DNA from: a virus
Virus record (IMG/VR): IMGVR_UViG_3300025141_012314
Location: 16,342 to 80,341 of that record
DNA: 64,000 nucleotides
Direction: 5' to 3' (one strand)
The position numbers and the translations under genes were made by a program. The notes beneath the pieces are model-generated. The model was not told the DNA's origin. It saw only the letters and a program-made list of their open reading frames with translations, and ran no database searches. This document shows positions 7,538 through 16,047 of this stretch, one piece after another. Position 1 is the first letter of the stretch; each line of letters starts with the position of its first letter.

Positions 7538-9046
7538 ATGAAACAGATAGATGTATTATTCGTCCATCCCAATGGCGCCCAGATAATTTATCAAGAGCTG
7601 AGTAAAAACTATTCAGCGATTGAACCGCCTATATGGGCAGCCCTGCTGGCAAAAAATGCCCTCACAAAAGGATTTACTACAAACATTCTTGATTGTGAAG
7701 CAGAAAGAATAGACGCATCAGAATCAGCAACCCGGGTAAAAGAGCAGAATCCTCGTTTGGTGGCGATAGTGGTATATGGTCAACAGCCTTCAGCATCAAC
7801 TCAGAATATGATTGGCGCACGAATGTTGATAGAACAACTGAACGCAATCGCTCCAGAACTTAAGACGATCCTCATCGGATTACACCCCTCAGCCGTCGCT
7901 CGACACACGCTGGAAACCGAAGGCTCTGATTTTGTTTGCCAAGGTGAAGGTCCTTACACTGTTCAAAAGCTCTTAGAAATCGATATGGACGATGCTGGCG
8001 CTCTAAGCACCGTCCCTGGGCTTTGGTACCGAGTTGATGGTAAGGCCCTTTGCACACGCCCTGCGCCGATTATACCGCAAGAGAAGCTCTCTACGGAGCT
8101 ACCCGGGATGGCATGGGACTTGCTTCCGATGGATAAGTACCGCACATCTAACTGGCATGCAATGACAAATGGAGACGACCGTCAGCCGTTCGCTTCTTTG
8201 TATACAAGCTTAGGTTGTCCGTTCCGCTGTAGTTTTTGTTGTATTAACGCGCCATTCGGCAACAATAACTTGGAAAATTGGGACTACGGACGTAATAAGT
8301 TTAGATATTGGGAACCAGAATTTATGATTGAAGAGTTTGAAACTCTCCATAAAATGGGAATCCGGAATATTAAACTAGCTGATGAAATGTTTGTCTTAAA
8401 TCAAGACCATTTCATGAAGCTATGCAACTTGATTATTGAGAGAGGTTATGACTTTAACTTTTGGGCGTACGCTCGTGTAGATACAGTTAAAGAAGAATAT
8501 CTTGAAACATTAAAGAAAGCCGGCGTTAACTGGCTAGCCTTGGGAATCGAATCGGGAAACACTGAAGTTCGAAAGGATGTAACAAAGGGTAAGTTCACAG
8601 ATGTAAAGATTCAGGATTTAGTAAAGAAGATCCAAGACGCTGGCATCGACGTCATCGGTAACTATATCTTTGGGCTCCCCGAGGATACTATCGAGACCAT
8701 GCAAGATACACTGGACATGGCAATGGAACTCAACTGTGAGTTTGCAAACTTCTATTCAACCATGGCTTACCCCGGCTCGAAGTTATATCTCGATGCATTG
8801 AGAGAAGGCTGGGAGCTTCCAGAAACATATGTGGGATTCTCACAACATTCATACGAGACGCACCCGCTGTCAACTAAACATATATCAGCAGCCGAAGTGT
8901 TAGGCTTCAGAGACGAAGCGTTTACAAAATACTACACCAGCGATAGATATTTGGACATGATTGAGGAAAAGCGAGGAAAAGCCACGCGCCAGTCTATTGA
9001 AGATATGACAAAAATAAAACTTAAAAGAAAACTATTGGGAGATTGA
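7538..9046 (+). CDS. B12-binding-type radical SAM protein
   Basis: A 502-residue protein. Residues 1 to about 150 form a Rossmann-like domain of the B12-binding type (DVLFVHPNG, then IGLHPS and CQGEGPYTVQKLL). The classical DxHxxG cobalamin motif is not evident. Residues about 220-420 form the radical SAM core, with the CX3CX2C cluster site at Cys227, Cys231 and Cys234 (LGCPFRCSFCC) and a GIESGN segment. Such enzymes perform radical methylations, rearrangements or C-C chemistry. Its place between an epimerase and a TPP enzyme suggests an unusual sugar-chain modification. Confidence 0.85.
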   Translation: MKQIDVLFVHPNGAQIIYQELSKNYSAIEPPIWAALLAKNALTKGFTTNILDCEAERIDASESATRVKEQNPRLVAIVVYGQQPSASTQNMIGARMLIEQLNAIAPELKTILIGLHPSAVARHTLETEGSDFVCQGEGPYTVQKLLEIDMDDAGALSTVPGLWYRVDGKALCTRPAPIIPQEKLSTELPGMAWDLLPMDKYRTSNWHAMTNGDDRQPFASLYTSLGCPFRCSFCCINAPFGNNNLENWDYGRNKFRYWEPEFMIEEFETLHKMGIRNIKLADEMFVLNQDHFMKLCNLIIERGYDFNFWAYARVDTVKEEYLETLKKAGVNWLALGIESGNTEVRKDVTKGKFTDVKIQDLVKKIQDAGIDVIGNYIFGLPEDTIETMQDTLDMAMELNCEFANFYSTMAYPGSKLYLDALREGWELPETYVGFSQHSYETHPLSTKHISAAEVLGFRDEAFTKYYTSDRYLDMIEEKRGKATRQSIEDMTKIKLKRKLLGD

Positions 9047-9047
9047 T

Positions 9048-9659
9048 ATGTTAACGAAAGAAGATTTGATTGATTTTGAGAACGACATTGCAGCCTGTTT
9101 TGATGACGCACAAATCCGCGCACCCGTTCACTTATATAACGGTAATGAAGAGCAAATGTTGGAGATATTTCGAAAGCATGATATTGGCGATGATGATTGG
9201 GTCTTCGGATCTTGGCGAAGCCATTATCAGTGTCTTCTCAAAGGTGTTCCTCCCGAAAAGCTCAAAGCAGCTATTCTTAAGGGGCGCTCTATTTCATTGT
9301 GCTTTGCTGAGCAAAAGGTTCTATGCTCGGGGATCGTAACTGGTGTTCTTCCGATTGCAGTAGGGGCAGCGCTAGACATTAAAAGGAGAAACCTCCCGGG
9401 AAAAGTATATTGTTTTATGGGAGATATGACATCCGAGACTGCGATCGCGCATGTAAGTATAAAATATGCCAGAAATCACAAACTCCCTATTCACTTTATC
9501 GTTGAAGATAATGGCAAATCAGTTTGTACTGATACTAAATCCACGTGGGGAACTGAGAAGTTAACCTATGAAGATGTCAACGACGAGTACATAACATATT
9601 ATAGCTACGACGCAAGTAAGTGGCCACACGCTGGAGCCGGCAAGAGAGTGCAGTTTTGA
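9048..9659 (+). CDS. TPP-dependent enzyme, E1-alpha/transketolase N-like subunit
   Basis: A 203-residue thiamine-diphosphate-binding subunit like the alpha subunit of E1 dehydrogenases or the N-domain of transketolase. The TPP/metal motif is present as GDM at 125-127 and EDNGKS at 153-158, matching GDG-x25-30-N. Family features GIVTGVLPIAVGAALDIK and KLPIHFIVEDN are clear. It is much shorter than a full E1-alpha (about 320), so it is a minimal PP-binding domain. Its partner Pyr domain is the 179-residue protein at 10257, with a sulfotransferase-like gene in between. The pair might transfer a two-carbon or acyl unit to a sugar. Confidence 0.82.
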   Translation: MLTKEDLIDFENDIAACFDDAQIRAPVHLYNGNEEQMLEIFRKHDIGDDDWVFGSWRSHYQCLLKGVPPEKLKAAILKGRSISLCFAEQKVLCSGIVTGVLPIAVGAALDIKRRNLPGKVYCFMGDMTSETAIAHVSIKYARNHKLPIHFIVEDNGKSVCTDTKSTWGTEKLTYEDVNDEYITYYSYDASKWPHAGAGKRVQF

Positions 9660-10264
9660 TCAAAGATGACGTAATCATTTATTCACACCCTAGGAGTGGG
9701 TTACATCTACTTTCATTAGGGTTGTATATAATGGGTGAACATTTTAATGATAAGCATACATATGCGGAAATATGGGGTAGCGATAAGCTACCTTCATATA
9801 GGCACTGGTTTGAACTTCTTGATCCCGGAAAAGCCGATTTACAGTTTAAGAAGCATATTTTATTACTAAGAGATTATAAGGTACTTTTTGGAACTACCAA
9901 CGCAAAAGGAGATACCAGTCCAACAACGGGACTCAACCTTGACGGCTATGCGCAACAAATACATAAGTTTGAGCAACTAAAGTCTCCAAAAATGGTTGTA
10001 TACTACGAAGATTTAATATCTGACAACAATACTTTTATAAAAGTAGCAGATTTTTTAGATATTAAATATGATTTAAAGAAAATCGATTTTGAGCATTTAA
10101 AGAAATATGCTCATGATTTATATTTGGACTCGGGACACAAGCCATCGGTCAAACAAGAAGTTCCAGCACCCCGAAAATTGTATCACGTAATGCAATTTTT
10201 GCTAAAAAACCAACAAGAACACGATTTGTTTGACAAATATCTAAGGAGATATAACAATGGGTAA
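9656..10264 (+). CDS. Sulfotransferase-like protein
   Basis: About 202 residues starting from a TTG that overlaps the upstream TGA (TTGA at 9656-9659), giving LIKDDVIIYSHPRSGLHLL. The strand followed by SHPRSGLHLL resembles the 5'-phosphosulfate loop of PAPS-dependent sulfotransferases. YYEDLISDNNTFIKVADFL near residues 115-135 matches the conserved YEDL...P...F region of that family. An upstream ATG at 9620 in the same frame would overlap the TPP gene by 40 bases and adds an unrelated stretch, so I disfavour it. It lies inside the TPP-enzyme gene pair. Confidence 0.7.
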   Translation: MIKDDVIIYSHPRSGLHLLSLGLYIMGEHFNDKHTYAEIWGSDKLPSYRHWFELLDPGKADLQFKKHILLLRDYKVLFGTTNAKGDTSPTTGLNLDGYAQQIHKFEQLKSPKMVVYYEDLISDNNTFIKVADFLDIKYDLKKIDFEHLKKYAHDLYLDSGHKPSVKQEVPAPRKLYHVMQFLLKNQQEHDLFDKYLRRYNNG

Positions 10265-10796
10265 ATATTTTGATGAACTGCAACGAGCAATGACTTATCT
10301 CGGAGAGCAAGAAGATACGGTATTTCTAGGACAAGCAGTAGCTTATGCCGGCACTGCAATGACAAATACTCTTAAGGGTGTAGACAGAGATAAACTAATT
10401 GAAATGCCAGTCGATGAAGAAATGCAGATGGGAATCACCAATGGACTCGCAGTCAACGGTTCAGTCCCAGTTAGCATCTATCCGCGCTGGAACTTTCTTC
10501 TCTGCGCCATGAATCAACTGGTTAATCACTTGGATCGCATGCCAGCTTTTTCACACGGCGAATATACGCCCAAGGCGATTATAAGGGTGGGCATCGGATC
10601 AGAAAGGCCGCTAAACCCTCAAGTACAACATACAGGTGACTTTACACAGTCGATTCGAGGTATGTTAAGAAACATTGAAGTTATCCGCTGCGAAGAACCA
10701 GAAGATGTGTTCCCAGCGTATTATAAGGCATATCACAGAACTGATGGCAAATGCACGATTGTGGTAGAATATGGTGATTATTATGGCGAAAAGTGA
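10257..10796 (+). CDS. TPP-dependent enzyme, E1-beta/transketolase Pyr-like subunit
   Basis: A 179-residue protein matching the pyrimidine-binding domain of TPP enzymes. VFLGQAVAYAGTAMTNTL and EMPVDEEMQMGITNGLAVNG supply the conserved Glu (in MPVDEE) that activates the cofactor, as in E1-beta/transketolase. The third (C-terminal) domain of those enzymes is missing. It is preceded by a good AAGGAG and should pair with the subunit at 9048. The reaction cannot be fixed, but C2 or acyl transfer to a sugar precursor would fit the island. Confidence 0.8.
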   Translation: MGKYFDELQRAMTYLGEQEDTVFLGQAVAYAGTAMTNTLKGVDRDKLIEMPVDEEMQMGITNGLAVNGSVPVSIYPRWNFLLCAMNQLVNHLDRMPAFSHGEYTPKAIIRVGIGSERPLNPQVQHTGDFTQSIRGMLRNIEVIRCEEPEDVFPAYYKAYHRTDGKCTIVVEYGDYYGEK

Positions 10797-11754
10797 TAAA
10801 AACGTACTTTTTATTACCGAGAAGTGGTGTGATGCAGATCCCAAAAAAGGTCTAACCAACAATTACCATAATCTCTTTAAGACATTTAAAGCAGTATACC
10901 CAGATACAAAGTTTAATATTGTGCACTTAGATGAATATTCAATGCTGAAAAAGAAGCATATTGATACGTTCATACCAAAACTTATAGATAATTTGTCCCC
11001 GGATATTGTAGTTTTCTCTCTTTTGGGGAAATCTCACCTCAACCCAACAGATGACAGCTATAAATGTATTAAATCTTCAGGCGCTAAAACAGTCTTTATG
11101 TGGCCCGACGTATTCGATGAGTGGGGATTACCAGAGATTCAAGAGTTAAATGATAAAGAGTTCGCGGATTTACATGTTTGTTGGGGTTCTGAGAGGAACG
11201 CCAAAGTCCAACATGATAATTTAGTCTGGCTATGGGCTCCCCAAGACGAGACTCTGTATCACCCACTACATGAAAAGATAGAACAAAGAATCCCGGTTAG
11301 CTTCTTAGGCAGCGTCAGATACCCTGAAAGACAAAAATATCTACAACACTTGATAGATAACAAGTCGCCTATCTATATTGACGGTGGACAAAGAGAAAAG
11401 GGACTCTCTGCTGCACGATATGCAGAGTTAATGAGAAATAGTAAAATAAGCTTGAACTTCCCGCAAGGTCCACAAGGATACGACCAGTGTAAAGGTCGCG
11501 TTTGGGAGATTCTAGCTAGTAAATCGTTGCTTTTTGAGCGCAAAAACGAAGCAACCCAGAACTTTTTAAAGCCCGGTGTACACTATGTTGAGTTTAATGA
11601 TGAACAAGATTTAGTAGATAAAATACAATACTATCTTGACAACGAGAACGAAAGGGATTATATTATAAATAAAGGTTATAAGATTTTTAAGAAGAAGTTT
11701 AATGCGACAGTATTCTGGGAATCGATAATGAAGGAGATTGATTGTGAGCTATAA
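10783..11754 (+). CDS. Glycosyltransferase, CgeB/YkvP-like (GT-B)
   Basis: About 323 residues. The N-terminus KNVLFITEKWCDADPKKGLT resembles a nucleotide-sugar-binding domain. The C-terminal part carries the CgeB-type glycosyltransferase signature: VSFLGSVRYPERQKYL, then ARYAELMRNSKISLNFPQ and KGRVWEILASKSLLFERKN, where Arg and Glu occupy the donor site. The ATG at 10783 lies twelve bases inside the longest frame and gives a cleaner N-terminus; both starts overlap the upstream gene. The acceptor is unknown. Confidence 0.78.
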   Translation: MAKSDKNVLFITEKWCDADPKKGLTNNYHNLFKTFKAVYPDTKFNIVHLDEYSMLKKKHIDTFIPKLIDNLSPDIVVFSLLGKSHLNPTDDSYKCIKSSGAKTVFMWPDVFDEWGLPEIQELNDKEFADLHVCWGSERNAKVQHDNLVWLWAPQDETLYHPLHEKIEQRIPVSFLGSVRYPERQKYLQHLIDNKSPIYIDGGQREKGLSAARYAELMRNSKISLNFPQGPQGYDQCKGRVWEILASKSLLFERKNEATQNFLKPGVHYVEFNDEQDLVDKIQYYLDNENERDYIINKGYKIFKKKFNATVFWESIMKEIDCEL

Positions 11755-12574
11755 ATACGATGTCTCAATAATGATGCCGGCGATTAGAACAAGTCAGTGG
11801 CTAATGATGTATGGAAGCATTCTGAACTCATGCAAGAAATATAGTTGGGAGTTGGTGCTTGTTAGCCCCTTTGATTTGCCCGACAACATGAAGCATCTTG
11901 AAAACATTAAAATGATTAAAGATTACAGCGCCCCAAGCCGTTGTGCACAAGTCGGTGCAATCGCTTGCGAAGGCGAATTCTTGTATCACTGTGTTGACGA
12001 TGCTATCTTTCTTCCCGATGCAATTGACAATGCTGTGGAATTCCACAGAAATAACTGCACAAATAAAGATGTCGTCAATATGCGATACCGAGAAGGTGCT
12101 TTGTTTGGTGGTCCAACTTGGCCTCAACAATTCTGGCTCGCATGGTATCATGACGAACTACGTTTGCCGGGTATTCCGCAACATTATAAGATTTCCTGCC
12201 ATCATTTTATGAAGCTTGATTACTTTAGAGAACTCGGTGGATGGGACTGTCGCTATGAATACGTAAATCACTCACTGCATGACCTGATGTTTAGGGTGCA
12301 GGCTGATGGTGGCAGACTCTATGACTCCCAGACGGATGCAACGACATGCAATCACTATGTTGATAAAACAGGGGACCATGCGCCCATCTACGACGCGCAA
12401 ACATTCTTTGATAAACCACAGTTTGATGAGATTTACTCTGTCCCAAACGCAGCTAATAAAAGAATCAAGATTCCGCTCGACAACTGGAAGCAACAACCCG
12501 ATGTATGGGAAAGAAGATTTAAGAAAAATGAAGAAGGCGAACTGCCTGAAAGTTATGAGGAGCTAGGATACTAA
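11744..12574 (+). CDS. GT2-type glycosyltransferase, island paralogue 1
   Basis: About 276 residues, starting at GTG 11744 (AAGGAG at 11731-11736, seven bases upstream; the TTG at 11738 is too close to it). It is a compact GT-A/GT2 fold: VSIMMPAIRTSQWLM at the N-terminus, YSAPSRCAQVGA in the middle, CVDDAIFL as the DxD-like metal site, and LGGWDCRYEYVNHSLHDL as the late acidic region. The end, DNWKQQPDVWERRF, recurs in the genes at 15262 and 16643, so the three are paralogues. Probably each adds a different sugar. Confidence 0.8.
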   Translation: MSYKYDVSIMMPAIRTSQWLMMYGSILNSCKKYSWELVLVSPFDLPDNMKHLENIKMIKDYSAPSRCAQVGAIACEGEFLYHCVDDAIFLPDAIDNAVEFHRNNCTNKDVVNMRYREGALFGGPTWPQQFWLAWYHDELRLPGIPQHYKISCHHFMKLDYFRELGGWDCRYEYVNHSLHDLMFRVQADGGRLYDSQTDATTCNHYVDKTGDHAPIYDAQTFFDKPQFDEIYSVPNAANKRIKIPLDNWKQQPDVWERRFKKNEEGELPESYEELGY

Positions 12575-13359
12575 TGGATGTAGGAGTAATTGGCGTTGGT
12601 GTCGTTGGAGGCGCCTGTAAATTTGGATTTGAGTTAGCTGGACATAATGTGTTGGTGCACGACATCGCGCTTGAAACCACGATCGATGATGTATTACCAT
12701 CAGAGGTCGTCTATATCTGTGTGCCAACCCCACGTGATGACGACGGTTCATGTGATATATCAATCGTCCGGCAGGTAATATTTGATCTCAAGGATCGAGG
12801 ATATGAGGGAGTCATCGCGATCAAATCAACTGTTGTCCCGGGCACAACAGAGATACTGAGAATGCAAACAGGCATGAATATCATTTTTGTTCCAGAGTTC
12901 CTTCGCGAACGATGCGCGATTACAGACTTTACCGAAAATCACGATGTGTGTATTATTGGCTGTTCAGATGATGAAACTTTCGAAATAGTGAAAGACTGCC
13001 ACGGACCATTCCCAGAAAAGTTTGTTAGACTATCCCATGCCGAAGCGGAGTTCTGTAAATATTTTAACAATGTGTATAATGCAATGTTGATTATCTTTGC
13101 AAATAGTTTTTATGAAGCATGTAAGGATCAGGGAGTTAATTATACCAAGGTAAAGAATGCGGTAGTGAATCGCCGGCATATTCATGGCAACTACCTCGAA
13201 TGTAATGATAACTTCAGAGGTTTTGGAGGCATGTGTCTGCCAAAGGACGTATCTGCCATGGCAAAGTTAATGGAAAATACCAATGTAAACTTTTTCCAAA
13301 ATCTTTTAGACGAGAATAGCAATTATGAAGTTACGGTTTTCGAAGGCATGCGAAAGTGA
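12574..13359 (+). CDS. Short UDP-glucose/GDP-mannose dehydrogenase-like protein
   Basis: A 261-residue protein with the NAD domain (VGVIGVGVVGG) and central domain of UDP-glucose/GDP-mannose dehydrogenases. Conserved residues are visible: CVPTPRD (49-55), KSTVVPGTT (84-92), PEFLRE with Glu108, Lys162 and Asn166 in FCKYFNNVYN, and the catalytic Cys221 in GFGGMCLPKD. It stops about 130-180 residues before the usual end and lacks the C-terminal UDP-binding domain. It may be an active minimal form or depend on a partner. A uronic acid would be the product in the family. It overlaps genes on both sides by 1-4 bases. Confidence 0.85.
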   Translation: MDVGVIGVGVVGGACKFGFELAGHNVLVHDIALETTIDDVLPSEVVYICVPTPRDDDGSCDISIVRQVIFDLKDRGYEGVIAIKSTVVPGTTEILRMQTGMNIIFVPEFLRERCAITDFTENHDVCIIGCSDDETFEIVKDCHGPFPEKFVRLSHAEAEFCKYFNNVYNAMLIIFANSFYEACKDQGVNYTKVKNAVVNRRHIHGNYLECNDNFRGFGGMCLPKDVSAMAKLMENTNVNFFQNLLDENSNYEVTVFEGMRK

Positions 13360-14258
13360 TTTCAAATAAATATGGATTTATATTTGTTCACACTCCCAAA
13401 ACGGGAGGAACTAGTATTGTTGACACTTTAAATAAAGACACAGATCAAGAGTGTAAAATATTATATGATGCGGAAGGTGGCATATCCGCCATTTACCCCT
13501 CCCCAGAGGATTTCCCTTGGTGGGGCTCTTGGATCCAACACGCAGTGCAACGCCACACCGCGATGCTAAAAGGGCTCCAACAACAACGTATCGAAACGAA
13601 CACACCAGATCTGGCATTTGATATTCCCCAAACCGGCGCCGATGCTATTTTCTCCACCTGTTCGTTAAACTCCGTTGGTAACGGCAACCTTAAGCACGTG
13701 CCATTGCGAATTTGGAGCGCGCTCATAAGGGACTCCCGCATACAATTTTATAATTCTTTTGCAAAGAAATATTCTTCAATTGGGACATGCAGAAACCCCT
13801 ATAAAAGAGAGTTTTCATATTTTTTGTATCAAATAAAGTCCGGACTGCAAAAAGAGATAGAAAAAGCTCATTTTAAGGATCACAACGAAGTTAGCGAATA
13901 TATTAGAAATGCATGGCAAAGGTGGTTTCTCGGAGAAAGCCTTCCAACTATTTTAGGGGAGTCTTCATTTTTACATTGGGATTCTCAAATATCTTATTTA
14001 TATGATCCCTTTACTAACCAAAGGGTTACACATTTAATTAGGTCAGAACATTTAGAGCAAGATTACAACAAAATCTGTCGTGAACTTTCAATACCTCGAA
14101 AAAATGAAATTCCCTGGCTTAATACATCACCCTTTAAACAAGAATATACACCCAAAAACATATTAGAATGGTATACTGATGAAATGATGGACTTAATACA
14201 CTCTCATCGGAAGGGCGATTTTGATTTCTTGGGATATAAAAAAGGTAGCTTACGATGA
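13356..14258 (+). CDS. Sulfotransferase
   Basis: A 300-residue protein starting at GTG 13356 inside the upstream stop (GTGA). GFIFVHTPKTGGTSI (residues 7-21) is the 5'-phosphosulfate-binding loop of the Sulfotransfer_2 family, and SIGTCRNPYKREFSYF (residues about 141-156) is the 3'-phosphate site with Arg-Asn-Pro and the Ser. The stretch between them (residues about 45-130) is longer than usual and visibly more GC-rich than the rest of the gene, so it may be an inserted segment. It would use PAPS to sulfate the glycan in the cytoplasm. Confidence 0.8.
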   Translation: MISNKYGFIFVHTPKTGGTSIVDTLNKDTDQECKILYDAEGGISAIYPSPEDFPWWGSWIQHAVQRHTAMLKGLQQQRIETNTPDLAFDIPQTGADAIFSTCSLNSVGNGNLKHVPLRIWSALIRDSRIQFYNSFAKKYSSIGTCRNPYKREFSYFLYQIKSGLQKEIEKAHFKDHNEVSEYIRNAWQRWFLGESLPTILGESSFLHWDSQISYLYDPFTNQRVTHLIRSEHLEQDYNKICRELSIPRKNEIPWLNTSPFKQEYTPKNILEWYTDEMMDLIHSHRKGDFDFLGYKKGSLR

Positions 14259-15265
14259 AAAAGATCCTCATTACCGGCAGCCAAGGTTTTATCGGCTCAT
14301 ACCTCTGCGCAGAGTTCCTATCAAGAGGATACAGTGTCATCGGCATCGACAACTTCTCAAAGTATGGGCCAATAACTCGCCCCCACGATAATCATCCCAA
14401 TTTCAAGCTTATTGAAATGGATGTAATAGATCTCCCAAATGATAAGATCCTTCCCGAACTAGAGGAAGTAGAATATATTATTTCTGGCGCTGCAATGATC
14501 GGGGGCATTACTTATTTCCACAAATATGCGTATGATCTGTTGGCGACAAATGAAAGAATTATGGCATCGACATTCGATTTAGCTATTAAGCTTCACGAGA
14601 AAGGTATTCTTAAAAGAATTGTTGCTATCTCAAGCAGCATGGTTTTTGAAAATACAACCATATATCCGACACCTGAGACAAATGTTAAGACATGCGCCCC
14701 GCCACTAAGCACCTACGGCTTTCAAAAGCTGGCAGTCGAATACTTCTGCAAAGGTGCTAGTGAGCAATATGGCGTACCGTATACGATTATCCGACCGTTT
14801 AACTGCGTAGGAGTCGGAGAAGAGGATGCGATTGGAGAGCATGAAGTAAAATCAGGAAACATTAAGCTCATGATGAGTCATGTACTTCCGGATATTATTA
14901 ATAAGATTTTGAAAGGGCAAGACCCCTTGCATATCCTCGGCACTGGCGAACAAGTCAGATGCTATACCAATGGCAAAGATATCGCCCGCGGCATCCGAAT
15001 GGCTCTCGAAAGCGACTGCGCCCTGAACGAGGACTTTAATATATCAACCCCAGTAGCTACGTCAGTAAAAGAGTTATCAAAGGTAGTATGGAATATTCTC
15101 AATCCCGGAAAAGAGTTTAGCACAGTATCTGACGAAGCCTACGAATACGATGTTCAAAAACGCATACCTAATACATCTAAAGCACTAGCTTTGTTAGGGT
15201 TTCAAGCAGAGATCGGTCTCGAAGAATCGGTTAGAGAAGTTATAGAATATATGAGGAACAAATGA
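14255..15265 (+). CDS. NAD-dependent sugar epimerase/dehydratase (extended SDR)
   Basis: A 336-residue extended SDR. It has GSQGFIGSY at residues 8-16, SGAAMIGG on strand four, SSSMVF with the catalytic Ser, and YGFQKLAVEYF with Tyr-x3-Lys. The C-terminal half has RPFNCVGVG and a GTGEQVRCYTNGKDIARGI segment typical of NDP-sugar epimerases. It may serve the uronate made by the neighbouring dehydrogenase, but that is inferred from position. ATGA overlaps join it to both neighbours. Confidence 0.85.
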   Translation: MKKILITGSQGFIGSYLCAEFLSRGYSVIGIDNFSKYGPITRPHDNHPNFKLIEMDVIDLPNDKILPELEEVEYIISGAAMIGGITYFHKYAYDLLATNERIMASTFDLAIKLHEKGILKRIVAISSSMVFENTTIYPTPETNVKTCAPPLSTYGFQKLAVEYFCKGASEQYGVPYTIIRPFNCVGVGEEDAIGEHEVKSGNIKLMMSHVLPDIINKILKGQDPLHILGTGEQVRCYTNGKDIARGIRMALESDCALNEDFNISTPVATSVKELSKVVWNILNPGKEFSTVSDEAYEYDVQKRIPNTSKALALLGFQAEIGLEESVREVIEYMRNK

Positions 15266-16047
15266 GACCAGAGTTATCAATAATACTCCCCAGCATCCGC
15301 CCGGATCGCTTAGAGAAACTGTACGATTCAATACTCACATCGACAGAACGCACATTCGAGCTAATCATAGTTGGTCCATATCCACTACCAGAGAAACTCT
15401 CCGAACTTAAGAATGTAAAATACGTTAAGGATTTTGGATCTCCCGTCCGAGCCTCGAACATTGCAGCTTCTTTGTGCGAGGGAGAAGTCTATACATGGTT
15501 TGCTGACGACTGCATTCTATTTGAAAACAGCTTAGACAAGTGCCTAGACGAATATCGCGCCATGGGAACTGACAACAAAAATGTCCTTGTGGCGAAGTAT
15601 TATGAAGGACAAGAAGGTTCTACAGAGCGAGAGACGCTCCAGCCCGATAGCTACTTTAGAGTTAACGGCACACCTGCAGGTTCGCCACATCTTCCAGACG
15701 ATTGGTGGCTTTTTAATATCGCCTTTCTTTCAGCCGAGTTCTTCCATACTCTAGGAGGCTGGGACTGCTCTTACGAGGGAACATGGGCATCACATGCAGA
15801 TATGGCTATCCGAGCCCAATACCTTGGTGCCAATGTAAAAATGGCACAGATTCCCCTCTTTACTTGCGATCATATGCCCGGAGGAACCGGGGATCACAAG
15901 CCGATATTCGAGTGCCAGCATCAACATGATGAACCACTACTACAACGTAAGTTCAGAGATCCAAATTGGACTACAAACGTAAACCCAAGACTAAAAATAG
16001 ATAATTGGAAAACAGCCCCAGCAGTCTGGGGAAGGAGATTTAAATGA
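15262..16047 (+). CDS. GT2-type glycosyltransferase, island paralogue 2
   Basis: A 261-residue GT-A enzyme, paralogous to those at 11744 and 16643. It has LSIILPSIRPDRLEKLY at the start, DFGSPVRASNIAA in the middle, FADDCILF as the metal-binding DxD-like motif, LGGWDCSYEGTWASHADM near residue 170, and the shared ending DNWKTAPAVWGRRF. It lacks a membrane anchor. Because it lies between two epimerases and a methyltransferase it may add the sugar they prepare. It overlaps both neighbours by 4 bases. Confidence 0.8.
   Translation: MRPELSIILPSIRPDRLEKLYDSILTSTERTFELIIVGPYPLPEKLSELKNVKYVKDFGSPVRASNIAASLCEGEVYTWFADDCILFENSLDKCLDEYRAMGTDNKNVLVAKYYEGQEGSTERETLQPDSYFRVNGTPAGSPHLPDDWWLFNIAFLSAEFFHTLGGWDCSYEGTWASHADMAIRAQYLGANVKMAQIPLFTCDHMPGGTGDHKPIFECQHQHDEPLLQRKFRDPNWTTNVNPRLKIDNWKTAPAVWGRRFK

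Noticed and set aside
9620-9655. Upstream ATG start for the sulfotransferase-like gene
   Set aside because: It would overlap the TPP gene by 40 bases and adds residues that do not continue the family; the TTGA junction at 9656 fits the local pattern.
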